Below, piece by piece: positions 16,646-27,138 of a stretch of 40,091 nucleotides of DNA (positions are counted from its first letter, which is position 1; each line of letters opens with the position of its first letter). Under the pieces are notes generated by a model that had not been told where the DNA came from, did not search any database, and saw only the letters and a program-made list of their open reading frames with translations. Source of the stretch: an uncultured Saprospiraceae bacterium (GTDB lineage: Bacteria; Bacteroidota; Bacteroidia; Chitinophagales; Saprospiraceae); contig CALGLU010000027.1 of assembly GCA_937959275.1 (NCBI GenBank), positions 1 to 40,091 on the forward strand, in the 5' to 3' direction. Made by a program: the position numbers and the translations under genes.

Positions 16646-19600
16646 ATGAATAAGTTGTTTTTCATACTCACTCTATTCTTCTATTCTGGCTTGACTCTTC
16701 ATGCTCAAGACAATCCGAATATTATTTTCATTTTGACAGACGATCAGCGCTTTGATGCAATTGGGTATGTAGGCAATCCTCTGGCACATACGCCTGAGAT
16801 GGATAAGTTAGCAACATCCGGGACTTTTTTTGAAAATGCAATGGTGACGACTCCTATCTGTGCTGCAAGCAGAGCGAGTTTATTGTCAGGGGTATATGAG
16901 CGAACACATCAGTTCAATTTTCAAACTGGCAACATTCGAGAAGAATACATGTCTCAGGCTTATCCCAAGTTATTGAGAGATGCTGGATACTACACTGCAT
17001 TTTATGGTAAATATGGAGTCAGGTATCCAGAGCAAGACAAACTATTCGACGAGCATGAAACCTATGATCGGAATACTAGATTTCCAGATAGAAGAGGCTA
17101 TTACTATAAAACCATTGGTGAAGACTCAGTTCACCTGACTCGCTATACGGGTCAAAAAGCAATTGACTTTATAGATCAGGCAGATTCAGACCAACCATTT
17201 TGTTTGGCGCTCAATTTTAGTGCACCGCATGCGCAGGATAATGCGGAGGATCAATATTTTTGGCAAGAAGAGGTCAATCATGTTTTAGATAAGGAGACTG
17301 TACCTCCTCCGAGTCGTGGCGGTGATTCCTTTTTTGATCGGTTGCCAGAAGCCGTAAAGGCTGGATTTAATCGACTGCGATGGACATGGCGATATGATAC
17401 GCCTGAGAAGTATCAGCATAGTGTCAAAGGTTACTATCGGATGATTGCAGGTATCGACTTAGAGATTGCCAAGATCAGAAAAAGCTTAGAAGAAAAAGGC
17501 CTTGATAAAAATACAGTTATCATATTGATGGGTGACAATGGCTATTTTTTAGGCGAGCGCCAATTAGCAGGTAAATGGTTGATGTATGATAACTCTGTTC
17601 GAGTGCCACTCATCATTTATGATCCAAGAGTCAAAGGACAACGAGATTCTAAGGAGTTGGCTTTAAATATAGATGTGCCAGCGACCATCCTTGATTTAGC
17701 AGGTGTAGCGCAACCAGTGATCTGGCAGGGTAAAAGCTTATTGCCGATAGTCACAAAAAAGGAGTCTACATTAAATAGAGACACTGTATTAATTGAGCAC
17801 CTATGGGAATTTGCAAATATCCCACCTAGCGAAGGTGTACGGACTCACGATTGGAAATATTTTAGATATGTCAATGATCAATCGATAGAAGAGTTATACA
17901 ATTTAAAAGATGATCCCAAAGAAATCAACAATCTTGCAAGTGATTCTAAATATGCGAGTAAGCTAGCAAGCTTTAGAAAAAAGACAAATGCCTTAATTGA
18001 TCAATATTCAGATGAGTATTCGAATGGCCCCACTGATTTATTTGTAGAGTTTATTAGAGATCCAAAAGATGTTATCATTATTGATTCTAAACCAGAATAT
18101 GGTTGGATGGTACCAACCGGAGCGATTACGCAAAATGCCTATCAAGTATTAGTCGCATCATCAGAAGAAAAGATCAATAATAATATTGGCGATGTATGGG
18201 ATAGCGGCCGAATCAAAAGTAATCAGTCTTCAGAAATCGAACATGCAGGCCAGCAACTAGAAGCGGGCAAAAGCTATTTTTGGAAAGTCCGCATTTGGGA
18301 TCTGTATAATAGACTGTCGCGCTATTCTACATCACAGCACTTTAAAGTGGGAAAGGCTGAAGGAGCAATTACAACCGCTAACTCATTTCAAATCGATAAA
18401 ATAAAACCTAGTCGTTTTGAAAAAAGAGGAGATTCTTATTTTATTGATTTTGGGAAAGCCGCCTTTGCTACGATTGATTTTACGTACCATGCTAAGACAG
18501 ATCATAATCTAACATTTCGTATTGGTGAGCAATTAAAAGACGGGAGTATCAATCGGACACCACCTAAAAAAAGTCATATTCGCTATCAAGAAATAATTGT
18601 TCCAGTCAAAGCTGGCCAGACAACATATCAACTTCCTGTACAGGTGGATACCCGCAACACCTTGCCGGGTAAGGCTTTGCCTTTGCCAGATGGCTTTCCT
18701 GTCTTGATGCCCTTTCGATATGCAGAAGTCGAAGGAGCAAAAGAAGAGCTGACTGCTGAAAACTTCACCCAATTAGCCTTTCACAGTTATTGGGGAGATG
18801 ATGCAAGCAGTTTTAAAAGTTCGGATGATATTTTAAATCAGGTCTGGGATTTATGTAAATATTCAATTAAGGCAACAACGTTCAATGGACTGTATGTCGA
18901 CGGAGACCGAGAGCGAATCCCTTATGAAGCAGACGCCTATCTAAATCAGCTGAGTCACTATACCACGGACAATGAATATGCGATTGGTCGCCAGACCATT
19001 GAGTATTTTATGGAGCATCCCACTTGGCCGACAGAGTGGCAGCAGCATGTCGCCTTAATGTTTTATGCCGATTATATGTACACAGGTAATACTGAGTTAA
19101 TTGAAACATATTATGATAATCTAAAGCATAAGACATTGTATGAGCTTTCAAATGAAGAGGGCTTAATCACGTCTACTAAAATGACTCCGGAGTTAATGCG
19201 AAAACTGGGTTTTCCAGAAACGATGAAAGAGACCTTTCGTGATATTGTCGATTGGCCTTCTGCAGGCTGGGGCGGCGACCCTAATAATAAGGGAGAAAGA
19301 GATGGTTATGTGTTTAAAGATTACAACACAGTCGTCAATGCCTTTTATTATGAAAACATGAGAATCATGGCAGAGTTTGCAGCTGTCTTAGGTAAAACAG
19401 AAGAAGCCCTGGATTTTGAAATCCGAGCACTTAAAGCAAAGAAGGCAGTCAATCAAAATATGTTTGATGCTGAACGAGGAATTTATATTGACGGCATTGG
19501 AACAGACCATGCATCTCTTCATGCGAACATGATGCCCTTAGCGTTTAACATGGTGCCAGAAGAGCACATCGAATCCGTTGTTGAATTTGTGAAATCAAGA

Positions 19601-20143
19601 GGCATGGCTTGTAGTGTCTATGGCTCTCAATATTTGATGGATGGCTTATACAATGGAGGAGAGCAGGACTATGCGCTTGCCTTGTTAAGGGATACGAGTG
19701 ATAGGAGTTGGTACAATATGATCCGGATTGGCTCGACCATAACTTTGGAAGCTTGGGATTTAAAATATAAAAACAATTTGGACTGGAATCATGCTTGGGG
19801 GGCAGTGCCGGCGAATGCTATTCCGCGAGGGCTGTGGGGGATTCAACCAAAAACGCCGGGCTTTGGGATTGCGAAAATACGACCTCAGATGGGTGATTTA
19901 AAAAGCAGTTCAATACAGGTGCCGACTATAAAAGGGAAGATAAGGGCTGACTATGAGTTTGTACATACCCGTCTACAAATTTACACAATAGACATTCCTG
20001 CGAATATGGTTGCCGAATTTGAAATGGCACTTGAACCAGGTAAAGAGTTAATGCATAATGGGAAAAAAGTCGCAGCGGCTTTTGGTAATGTGCGTTTAGG
20101 TCCGGGTAAGCATGAGATTAGATTGGTTATTAATTCGTTTTGA
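16646..20143 (+). CDS. Fused S1 sulfatase and GH78 alpha-L-rhamnosidase
   Basis: A 1165-residue secreted two-enzyme protein. Signal peptide is about 1-20 (cleavage near LHAQ). The sulfatase domain is about 22-455, with TDDQ metal ligands near 31-34, formylglycine site Cys72 in [12 protein letters not shown] (CxAxR type) and [17 protein letters not shown] beta-sandwich of GH78 type follows (about 475-570). The Bac_rhamnosid region runs to the C-terminus, with an (alpha/alpha)6 barrel containing D752-G-D-R-E-R757 and IPYEADAY, a GH78 hallmark. The expected work is removal of sulfate from terminal sulfated L-rhamnose and then release of the rhamnose. A S1_25/GH78 fusion of this kind is known from the ulvan locus of Formosa agariphila. 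The gene is monocistronic and divergent from the other sulfatases. Confidence 0.93.
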   Translation: MNKLFFILTLFFYSGLTLHAQDNPNIIFILTDDQRFDAIGYVGNPLAHTPEMDKLATSGTFFENAMVTTPICAASRASLLSGVYERTHQFNFQTGNIREEYMSQAYPKLLRDAGYYTAFYGKYGVRYPEQDKLFDEHETYDRNTRFPDRRGYYYKTIGEDSVHLTRYTGQKAIDFIDQADSDQPFCLALNFSAPHAQDNAEDQYFWQEEVNHVLDKETVPPPSRGGDSFFDRLPEAVKAGFNRLRWTWRYDTPEKYQHSVKGYYRMIAGIDLEIAKIRKSLEEKGLDKNTVIILMGDNGYFLGERQLAGKWLMYDNSVRVPLIIYDPRVKGQRDSKELALNIDVPATILDLAGVAQPVIWQGKSLLPIVTKKESTLNRDTVLIEHLWEFANIPPSEGVRTHDWKYFRYVNDQSIEELYNLKDDPKEINNLASDSKYASKLASFRKKTNALIDQYSDEYSNGPTDLFVEFIRDPKDVIIIDSKPEYGWMVPTGAITQNAYQVLVASSEEKINNNIGDVWDSGRIKSNQSSEIEHAGQQLEAGKSYFWKVRIWDLYNRLSRYSTSQHFKVGKAEGAITTANSFQIDKIKPSRFEKRGDSYFIDFGKAAFATIDFTYHAKTDHNLTFRIGEQLKDGSINRTPPKKSHIRYQEIIVPVKAGQTTYQLPVQVDTRNTLPGKALPLPDGFPVLMPFRYAEVEGAKEELTAENFTQLAFHSYWGDDASSFKSSDDILNQVWDLCKYSIKATTFNGLYVDGDRERIPYEADAYLNQLSHYTTDNEYAIGRQTIEYFMEHPTWPTEWQQHVALMFYADYMYTGNTELIETYYDNLKHKTLYELSNEEGLITSTKMTPELMRKLGFPETMKETFRDIVDWPSAGWGGDPNNKGERDGYVFKDYNTVVNAFYYENMRIMAEFAAVLGKTEEALDFEIRALKAKKAVNQNMFDAERGIYIDGIGTDHASLHANMMPLAFNMVPEEHIESVVEFVKSRGMACSVYGSQYLMDGLYNGGEQDYALALLRDTSDRSWYNMIRIGSTITLEAWDLKYKNNLDWNHAWGAVPANAIPRGLWGIQPKTPGFGIAKIRPQMGDLKSSSIQVPTIKGKIRADYEFVHTRLQIYTIDIPANMVAEFEMALEPGKELMHNGKKVAAAFGNVRLGPGKHEIRLVINSF

Positions 20144-20171
20144 TAATAGTTGGATTTGATTTTATATTTCT

Positions 20172-20229
20172 CCAATGGGTCATGACCCATTGCTTAATAC
20201 AATAATAACATTGGGTCATGACCCATTGG
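20172..20229. repeat. Intergenic palindromic repeat, copy 2 (double AATGGGTCATGACCCATT)
   Basis: Two copies of the 18-bp perfect palindrome AATGGGTCATGACCCATT flank the spacer GCTTAATACAATAATAAC. The whole can form one long stem or two cruciform hairpins. It sits between two convergent genes (stops at 20143 and 20272), so it could also act as a bidirectional terminator. A relative lies at 5028-5078. Confidence 0.85.
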
Positions 20230-20271
20230 ATGAAAATCTATTTAATTTGGATTTCATACCCAATAACTAAT

Positions 20272-21648
20272 CTACCGCATAACCGTAACATCCCCAGTAA
20301 ATAATTCAGCATCTGCAATGATCTGCCAATAATAAACCCCTGTAACCACATGATCATTTTCGAATTGTCCATTCCAAGATTGATTAGGGTCGGTACTGCT
20401 GAATACTAAATTACCCCATCGATCAAAAACAGATAAGCTGTAATCGTTTGGGGGAAAATTAAACAGGGGTTGCCATGTATCATGAATGGTGTCATCATTT
20501 GGTGTAAAAATATTAGCGGCATATAGTTCGATGCCACAATTAAAGACGACATTGAGTGTGTCACTTTGAATACAGTTATTGGCGTCTAAAATTTCGACGT
20601 AATATAGACCCTCCTCTTCAACTGTTAGTTGTGAAGTAGTGGCACCAGTATTCCAAAGATAAGTGCGCTGCTCTTGCGCAGAAATGATGACTTGTTCATT
20701 GTCGCATATCGCACGATCTGGTCCTAATGAAAAGTTAGATGATTCTGTGACATTCCATTTTACAAGTGAATCGCAACCTTCTGATGAGATATAAGCCGCA
20801 CTATAGTTGCCATCTGTATTAATCATTTGATCGTCAAGCATGACAAAGGCACCTTTACAGAATGTCGTATCAAGTTCTACTCTAATCGTGTCGACGATTT
20901 CTAGATTTAACTGAATAATGCTATCGCAACCGCCTGAGCTCGATATGGTGTCTTGATAAATGCCTGTCTCATCATATATGTTTGACCCCACGGCAAATCC
21001 TTGGCCAGGACATCTGACAGCATCTATCTCAAAAATTGGATCTGGACTTGGTTCGAACTCGATCCTGTCAAAAAAACTGAATTCACTCCAGGCACGTAAA
21101 CCTATGGTGCCAGTTGAAAGTATATCCGTTTCATTAAGGACAACGACGATGTTATTATTAATTCCAATATCCATTCTGCCATTACAGCTTCTATCAATTT
21201 GCACATAGATCCATCTACCTCTTTCATCTGCAGCCTCCTGACGATAGAGTTCTGTATACATACCATTGATGACCTTGGATACTACAAATTCTGGATTCGA
21301 TGTACCAGCAGGCTTGTGTGAAATTTGATAGAAGTTATTTTTATCCTGATAATGAAAATAGAAATCTGCTTCCGAATTAGGACCGTCTCCCCAGGCATAG
21401 TAGGAGTAGATACCAAAGTCATCTTTGAAGGACTGATGAATTAAAATAGCCTCTGGTCTTTCTAAAGTCTTCAGATTCCACAAACGAAGTGCATTGTTGC
21501 CTGCTACGGTAGGCGTAGTAATCAAATTTGCAATACCAGATACTAATTCCCAATCATTTAAGTTTCCCGATTCAAAGTCTTCTAAGAAATTTTGACTAGC
21601 CAGAGGACTAGCTAAACTTATCATGACTGTTATTAAAAGAAGACGCAT
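20272..21648 (-). CDS. T9SS type-B secreted protein with possible glycan-binding N-terminal domain
   Basis: The start is the ATG at 21648 (MRLLLITVMISLASPLASQ, signal peptide), not the in-frame TTG at 21663; 458 residues. Residues about 20-205 look like a concanavalin/LamG-type jelly roll (NFLEDFESGNLNDWEL, WIYVQIDRS, GTIGLRAWSEFSFFDRIEF). Two short Cys-containing SSSGGCDSIIQL-like repeats follow. The protein ends in a gliding-motility-type CHU_C sorting domain (NIFTPNDDTIHDTWQPL, YSLSVFDRWGNLVF, GVYYWQI), which marks export through the type IX system and surface attachment. There is no recognisable catalytic domain. Its place inside the glycan locus suggests a surface glycan-binding protein, which is an inference. 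It is convergent with the sulfatase-rhamnosidase and divergent from susC. Confidence 0.82.
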   Translation of the reverse strand: MRLLLITVMISLASPLASQNFLEDFESGNLNDWELVSGIANLITTPTVAGNNALRLWNLKTLERPEAILIHQSFKDDFGIYSYYAWGDGPNSEADFYFHYQDKNNFYQISHKPAGTSNPEFVVSKVINGMYTELYRQEAADERGRWIYVQIDRSCNGRMDIGINNNIVVVLNETDILSTGTIGLRAWSEFSFFDRIEFEPSPDPIFEIDAVRCPGQGFAVGSNIYDETGIYQDTISSSGGCDSIIQLNLEIVDTIRVELDTTFCKGAFVMLDDQMINTDGNYSAAYISSEGCDSLVKWNVTESSNFSLGPDRAICDNEQVIISAQEQRTYLWNTGATTSQLTVEEEGLYYVEILDANNCIQSDTLNVVFNCGIELYAANIFTPNDDTIHDTWQPLFNFPPNDYSLSVFDRWGNLVFSSTDPNQSWNGQFENDHVVTGVYYWQIIADAELFTGDVTVMR

Positions 21649-21975
21649 AGATACGATTGACAAGAAGTTAGATTTCTGGCTTTCCGTTTTTATTGATTGG
21701 TCAGCGATTGACTTAGTATTTAAGGATAAAATACTGAATGATAAATTAATAATAACAAGTATGATCTATAATTAATTAATTAAGTCAGATTTTAAATTGA
21801 GCAGGCTAGTGTCAGGTGAGTACAGGACAGTCCTTTACAGATGAGGAGTTATTTTAGTAAGAGTGGATTAGCAATCGTAATAAATTGTCACATAGTATCT
21901 GATGTGTTGATTCACTTATCTATCTAAATAAAGTTTTTAGATCATAACTTCTATTCCTAGTTTAAATTAAGTTTT
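21649..21975. promoter_or_regulatory. Divergent promoter region upstream of susC with one candidate operator site
   Basis: A 327-bp AT-rich gap. GTGAGTACAGGACAGTCC (21816-21833) is the inverted form of the TCCTGTACT motif found in front of the rhamnose operon and both sulfatase units. It lies about 145 bases upstream of the susC ATG and 170 bases upstream of the divergent gene. AGGACAGTCCT within it is also a small palindrome. No gene is visible. Confidence 0.5.
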
Positions 21976-24900
21976 ATGAAAAAATCTTATCTACATTTTT
22001 TACTCGCTATGGTATTCCATTCTCTGGTTGGGATGTCCATGAGCCATGGAGCTGATGCTCCACCAGAGGTCAGGCATAATAATTTTGAAACTGTTGTGTC
22101 AGGAACAATCACGGACAATGATGGACTTCCATTAATCGGAGTGAATATTATTGAAAAAGGAACGGTCAGTAATGGTACAATTACGGACATCGATGGTTAT
22201 TACAGCATTACCGTTGCTGATGATGCCACATTAGTCTTCTCGTACACAGGCTTTCAAACGGTCGAAGAGGCAGTAGACGGAAGGTCAACAATTGATCTCA
22301 GTATGCTTGAAGGGAATACTCTAGATGAGGTCATTGTTGTCGGCTATGGTTCTCAGAAAAAAGTAAACCTAACTGGCGCAGTAACGGCTATAAGTGGTGA
22401 AGTTTTAGAATCACGTCCTATTGCAAATGTAGGGGAAGGATTGCAAGGTCTCATACCTAATCTAAATGTTGATATCAGAAATGGTGATCCTGCAGCAGCG
22501 ATTGATTTTAATATTCGGGGATTTGAATCTATCAATGGTGGGAGTCCACTTATATTGGTAGATGGTGTTCCTATGGATTTAAATAAATTGAATCCAAATG
22601 ACATCAAAAGTATTAGTGTACTTAAGGATGCCTCTGCTGCTGCCGTCTATGGTGCGAGAGCAGCCTTTGGCGTTGTACTTGTAGAAACTAAATCGGGTAA
22701 GAGCGGGAAAATGCAGGTTACCTTTGGTGCGGAATATGCCGCATCTAAGCCAATTCTGTTTATTGATCCAGTCACTGATCCATTTGCTTATGTCACAGCA
22801 CGTGACTTGGCTACATATCGTACAAATGGGACTGGATTTGACCAAGATTATCTAGATGGCACTCAAAGATATAGTGAGAACCCAACTGAAGAAAACGCTT
22901 GGGGTGTATTCAATGGTAATTTGAGATTTTATGGTTATAATAATTACCAAGAGCAAATAATAACGAATACAGCTCCTCAAAAGAAATATGATATGTCAAT
23001 CTCAGGAGGAACAGATAAGTCCTCTTATTATGTATCATTCGGTTATCTGAGTAAAGATGGATATTTAAAAAATAAGGAGAAGAATGAAAATTTCAAAAGA
23101 TACAATGCACTGATAAAAGGCGATGTGGATATCTCGCCATGGTTATCAATGGATTCTCGGGCCTTGATTACAACGGAGAAGAGTAACAAGCCACATTTCT
23201 ATAATTGGGATGTTAATATTAATACGACGGCGCGTGTCAATCCATTAAATCCGATTACATTTCCAGATCTTGATTCTTATTTGACTCCAGGAGATCGGAG
23301 TGAATATGAGCAATATATTGGGATGCACTTTCAGAGTGTCAATTTCTTGCCATACCTAGAGCAAGGCGGTCGTGACACATGGACACGTAATGATATCATC
23401 ATGACACAAGGATTGACTGCAAAACCAATCAAAGGACTGAAGTTGAGGGGTGAATTTTCTGCAAACTTTACCTATAGAGATGCGCAACAAGTCAGAAGTA
23501 AAGTTGATGTCATTGAGAACCAAGACTTAAATGCACTTGTGATAGGGCAAGGCTTTAGTGCAACGGATTATATCAATAATCAATCTAATAATGATCAATA
23601 CTATGTTGTCAATGCATTCGCTGATTACGAGTTTACTGAGAATAGTGATCACTATTTTCAAGCTATCGCAGGTTTTAATCAGGAATGGGGGAAATATAGT
23701 TTTATTCGAGCGCGTGCCTTTGGCTTGATCACACCTCAGATCACAGATCTTAATGCGACGACTGGTAACCAAGAGACATACGGTGGTAAAGCAGATGTGT
23801 CTCTGCGAGGAGCTTTTTATAGGTTCAAATATAATTTTAGGGAAAAGTACTTATTAGAAGCGAATGGTAGATATGATGGCACGTCCAGATTTCCAACAGA
23901 TGATCGTTTTGGATTTTTTCCATCATTCTCAGCTGCATGGAGAGTTTCGCAAGAAGATTTCATGGCAGGTACAAGTGGATGGTTAGACCAGCTTAAAATT
24001 CGAGCTTCTATTGGAACACTGGGCAATCAATTATTAGGAACCAATTATTATCCTGCGATTCCTACATTAGGTTCTTCAACGTCGCCTTATTTATTTTCAG
24101 GAGGACAAAGAGCACCGTTTGTTTCAGCCGCAGGACTTGTTAGTCCAACATTAACATGGGAGTCGGTTACCTCTAGAAATTTGGGAATAGATTTTACTGT
24201 TTTGAATAACAAATTTGATGTCTCCTTTGATATCTATACGAGAGATACGAAAGATATGCTTACTGGAGTTTCATATCCAGATATTCTCGGCACGCCAGGG
24301 CCTGATGCCAATGCAGCTGATCTGCGAACGACTGGGTGGGAACTTTCAGCTACGTATAGAAACCGAGTCAACGCCGATTTGGATTATGGAGTCACACTTG
24401 CTCTTGCTGATTCTAGATCCGAAATTACGAAGTACGATAATCCGACAAACTCAATTAATGAATATTATGTCGGACAGACGATTGGTGACCGATGGGGGTT
24501 TGTTACCCAAGGCATATTCCAAACACAAGCAGAGGTAGATGGAGCAGCTGATCAATCACAAATAGGTGCAAACTGGAGAGCAGGTGATATTAGATATGCA
24601 GATCTAAATGGTGATGGGGTGATTTCAAGAGGTAATGGGACACTTGATGACCCAGGAGATTTACAGGTCATAGCGACTGAAGCACCACGTTATAATTTTG
24701 GAATTAATTCGAATGTAGGTTATAAGGCTTTCAGGTTAAATTTCTTCTTTCAAGGTGTCATGAGATATCAGTATTGGCCACCAAATGGCAATTGGGTAGC
24801 ATTCTATCCATTTAATGCTGGTCATGTTGAGAATTATTATATCACTGATACTTGGAGTCCAGAAAATCCTGATGCTTATTTTCCAGCACCACATATATCG

Positions 24901-25170
24901 ACGAATACAAAGCAAAATGTACAACCACAAAGTCGATACGTACAGGACGGAGCGTATATCAGATTGAAAAATCTAACCTTGAATTATTCTATGCCAAGAG
25001 ATTTGATCAATCGAGCAGGTATCTCAGATGCATCGATCTATTTCGCGGGTTCTAATTTATTCGAATTTACAAATATGCGTAGACCACTTGATCCTGAGGT
25101 GCGACCAACACTTACCCAGGAATACTACAAGCAACGTAATTATTCAGTTGGTGTTCGTATAACTATTTAA
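21976..25170 (+). CDS. SusC-like TonB-dependent outer-membrane transporter
   Basis: A 1064-residue SusC/RagA-family receptor that imports oligosaccharides across the outer membrane using TonB energy. Signal peptide is about 1-25. A CarboxypepD_reg-like domain (about 40-115) carries VSGTITDNDGLPLIGVNIIEKGT and GTITDIDGYYSI. The TonB-box/plug region follows, with LDEVIVVGYGSQKKVNLTGAVT and GFESINGGSPLILVDGVPM. A beta-barrel continues to the end (RNYSVGVRITI). The length is typical. It starts the plus-strand unit susC-susD, with 12 bases between the genes. Together with the surrounding sulfatases and rhamnose genes it indicates uptake of sulfated rhamnose-containing oligosaccharides. Confidence 0.96.
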   Translation: MKKSYLHFLLAMVFHSLVGMSMSHGADAPPEVRHNNFETVVSGTITDNDGLPLIGVNIIEKGTVSNGTITDIDGYYSITVADDATLVFSYTGFQTVEEAVDGRSTIDLSMLEGNTLDEVIVVGYGSQKKVNLTGAVTAISGEVLESRPIANVGEGLQGLIPNLNVDIRNGDPAAAIDFNIRGFESINGGSPLILVDGVPMDLNKLNPNDIKSISVLKDASAAAVYGARAAFGVVLVETKSGKSGKMQVTFGAEYAASKPILFIDPVTDPFAYVTARDLATYRTNGTGFDQDYLDGTQRYSENPTEENAWGVFNGNLRFYGYNNYQEQIITNTAPQKKYDMSISGGTDKSSYYVSFGYLSKDGYLKNKEKNENFKRYNALIKGDVDISPWLSMDSRALITTEKSNKPHFYNWDVNINTTARVNPLNPITFPDLDSYLTPGDRSEYEQYIGMHFQSVNFLPYLEQGGRDTWTRNDIIMTQGLTAKPIKGLKLRGEFSANFTYRDAQQVRSKVDVIENQDLNALVIGQGFSATDYINNQSNNDQYYVVNAFADYEFTENSDHYFQAIAGFNQEWGKYSFIRARAFGLITPQITDLNATTGNQETYGGKADVSLRGAFYRFKYNFREKYLLEANGRYDGTSRFPTDDRFGFFPSFSAAWRVSQEDFMAGTSGWLDQLKIRASIGTLGNQLLGTNYYPAIPTLGSSTSPYLFSGGQRAPFVSAAGLVSPTLTWESVTSRNLGIDFTVLNNKFDVSFDIYTRDTKDMLTGVSYPDILGTPGPDANAADLRTTGWELSATYRNRVNADLDYGVTLALADSRSEITKYDNPTNSINEYYVGQTIGDRWGFVTQGIFQTQAEVDGAADQSQIGANWRAGDIRYADLNGDGVISRGNGTLDDPGDLQVIATEAPRYNFGINSNVGYKAFRLNFFFQGVMRYQYWPPNGNWVAFYPFNAGHVENYYITDTWSPENPDAYFPAPHISTNTKQNVQPQSRYVQDGAYIRLKNLTLNYSMPRDLINRAGISDASIYFAGSNLFEFTNMRRPLDPEVRPTLTQEYYKQRNYSVGVRITI

Positions 25171-25182
25171 AACGTAATTAAG

Positions 25183-26973
25183 ATGAAAAAAATATTATTA
25201 AAATCAAATTTTATACTTCTTGCGACTCTGCTTTGCTTTAGTTGCAATGATGATTTTTTAGAAAGATCCCCCCTTGACGAAATCAGTAATTCTTCTTTTT
25301 GGAATACTGAAAACGATCTAAGAGTCTATAATAATAGTCTCTATAATATCGCTCGTAATGATAATGATGTGCCAATTTTTATGGCATTTGATGATGGATT
25401 TGATAGCCACAGATATGGGATTTGGCATTTAAGTGGATTTTCAGATGATACAGGTCCTCGTCATTCTAGACATGATAATTATCAGAAAGTCCGTGCAGGC
25501 AAACATTCAATACCAGGTAGTCCATTCTGGTATGGTTATAAGGGTTTTAACTTCCTGAGAGCGATCAATGTAGGGATGGATAATTATGATAAAGCACAAG
25601 TGACTGAGGAAGTAAAAAACAAATATGTAGGCGAAGCACGATTGATGAGAGGCTGGTTCTATGCTGATAAAATTTCAAAATTTGGCACAGCACAATGGGT
25701 TGATCGAGAATTAGGTGTTGAAGATGAAGAGGTATTAAATGGCGCTAGAGATAGTCGTGATCTAGTCATGAATAATGTTTTAGCAGATTTGGATTTTGCT
25801 GTTGAACATATTCCAGATAATTGGGGTGATGGCAATGCGCCTGGTAGATTGAATAGATGGGGAGCATTATTAGTGAAATCTAGAATTGCATTGTTCGAAG
25901 GGACTTGGCGTAAATATCATGGTTTAAGTGATGCCGATAAATGGCTTACAGAGGCTGCCAACTCAGCCAAAGAATTAATGGATGATGGTCCGTATTCTTT
26001 GTTTGAAAGTGGTGATCCTACGAATTCATATAACGCTATTCATAGAATGACAGATCTAAGTGGCAATCCAGAAGTGATCTACTGGAGACGATATGAGAGA
26101 GGGATATTTACAAATCATACCCAGAGTTACCATCGGGCGTATAATGGTGGTGCAACCAAAAGTATGGTAGAAGATTATTTGTGTACAGATGGTTTGCCGA
26201 TTACATTATCTGATGAGTATCAAGGTGATGCGAATTATACAGATTTGTTTGAAAATCGTGATCCACGCTTGCGACAAACTGTACTGCATCCAGATGATCA
26301 AGCCATTTATAAGTATGGTAATCATACACCTGATGCCTATTCATACCCTAGGGTCCAAGGTATGCCAGGAGGCTTAAAAGTCTATACTGGTTACCACATC
26401 ATAAAAGTCTATGAGGTAGGAGCAGCGCATGCATCATATAATTCGTCACAGACTCCTGCTATCACCATGAGATTTGCAGAGGCTTTATTAAACTATGCAG
26501 AGGCAAAAGCTGAGCTGGGTGGAGGTACGATCTCACAGGATGATCTTGATATCAGTATCAACTTACTCAGAGATCGTGTTGGTATGCCTCATCTTGTTGC
26601 AGAGCCTGAGATGGATCCGCGATATGCAAATGATGGCGTGAGTGCTGTCATTTCTGAAATACGAAGAGAACGTCGAGTGGAGCTGTTTATGGAAGGCTTT
26701 AGATATGATGATATTAGAAGATGGAAGCAAGGTAAAAAACTAGAAAACAAAGACTATGGTATGAGATGGGATGATGCTAACAGGACTGCAGTAGACCCAG
26801 ATGGAGCAGTTACCGTTATGTCTGGTATGGTTGATGGTGTTGAATATTTAGAGATTTATAAGGGGACAGATTATGAGAATCCAGTATTTGATGAGAGTAA
26901 GCATTACCTATGGCCGTTGCCTATTAGTGCCTTGTCACAAAATCCTAATTTAGGACAAAATCCTGGATGGTAA
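25183..26973 (+). CDS. SusD-like outer-membrane glycan-binding lipoprotein
   Basis: A 596-residue SusD/RagB-family lipoprotein that forms the lid of the SusC channel and captures glycan at the cell surface. The lipoprotein signal ends in CFSC (Cys21), followed by NDDFLERSPLDEIS, the usual beginning of SusD proteins. The helical TPR-like core has EARLMRGWFYADKISKFGTAQWVDREL. The SusD C-terminal region has MRFAEALLNYAEAKAELG and EIRRERRVELFMEGFRYDDIRRWKQGK, and the protein ends in PLPISALSQNPNLGQNPGW. It directly follows susC. A strong terminator lies about 35 bases beyond its stop, so transcription probably ends largely here. Confidence 0.97.
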   Translation: MKKILLKSNFILLATLLCFSCNDDFLERSPLDEISNSSFWNTENDLRVYNNSLYNIARNDNDVPIFMAFDDGFDSHRYGIWHLSGFSDDTGPRHSRHDNYQKVRAGKHSIPGSPFWYGYKGFNFLRAINVGMDNYDKAQVTEEVKNKYVGEARLMRGWFYADKISKFGTAQWVDRELGVEDEEVLNGARDSRDLVMNNVLADLDFAVEHIPDNWGDGNAPGRLNRWGALLVKSRIALFEGTWRKYHGLSDADKWLTEAANSAKELMDDGPYSLFESGDPTNSYNAIHRMTDLSGNPEVIYWRRYERGIFTNHTQSYHRAYNGGATKSMVEDYLCTDGLPITLSDEYQGDANYTDLFENRDPRLRQTVLHPDDQAIYKYGNHTPDAYSYPRVQGMPGGLKVYTGYHIIKVYEVGAAHASYNSSQTPAITMRFAEALLNYAEAKAELGGGTISQDDLDISINLLRDRVGMPHLVAEPEMDPRYANDGVSAVISEIRRERRVELFMEGFRYDDIRRWKQGKKLENKDYGMRWDDANRTAVDPDGAVTVMSGMVDGVEYLEIYKGTDYENPVFDESKHYLWPLPISALSQNPNLGQNPGW

Positions 26974-27008
26974 ATGAAATAAATAGTAGATAGTTATTTT
27001 CTAAATGA

Positions 27009-27046
27009 GACGGATGGATCAATGCGATTCACTCCGTCTTTTTTTT
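27009..27046 (+). terminator. Rho-independent terminator after susD
   Basis: GACGGA (27009-27014) pairs with TCCGTC (27033-27038), followed by eight T (27039-27046). The hairpin covers the first codons of an over-long reading frame for the lyase gene, which argues for the lyase start at 27158. Confidence 0.8.
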
Positions 27047-27061
27047 AATGAAAAAGAGGTG

Positions 27062-27138
27062 AGAGGGCAGGAGCCCTTCACCTCAATTTTGATTTCAATC
27101 CGAATTGATGACTTTGAGCAAAAGGGCTCCTGCCCTCT
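27062..27138. repeat. REP/MITE-like inverted repeat between susD and the lyase gene
   Basis: A perfect 17-bp inverted repeat, AGAGGGCAGGAGCCCTT (27062-27078) and its complement (27122-27138), encloses 43 bases. A T-run follows at 27147-27154, just before the lyase ATG. The left end aligns with the repeat at 38617-38689 (18 of 24 bases). Confidence 0.8.

Noticed and set aside
18636-18645. TTCCTGTACAGG, a near match to the proposed operator motif
   Set aside because: It is inside the sulfatase-rhamnosidase coding region, differs in the last base of the core, and is expected by chance.
24940-24952. CGTACAGGACGG, another partial motif match
   Set aside because: It encodes the conserved YVQDGAYIR segment of SusC proteins, so protein constraint explains it.
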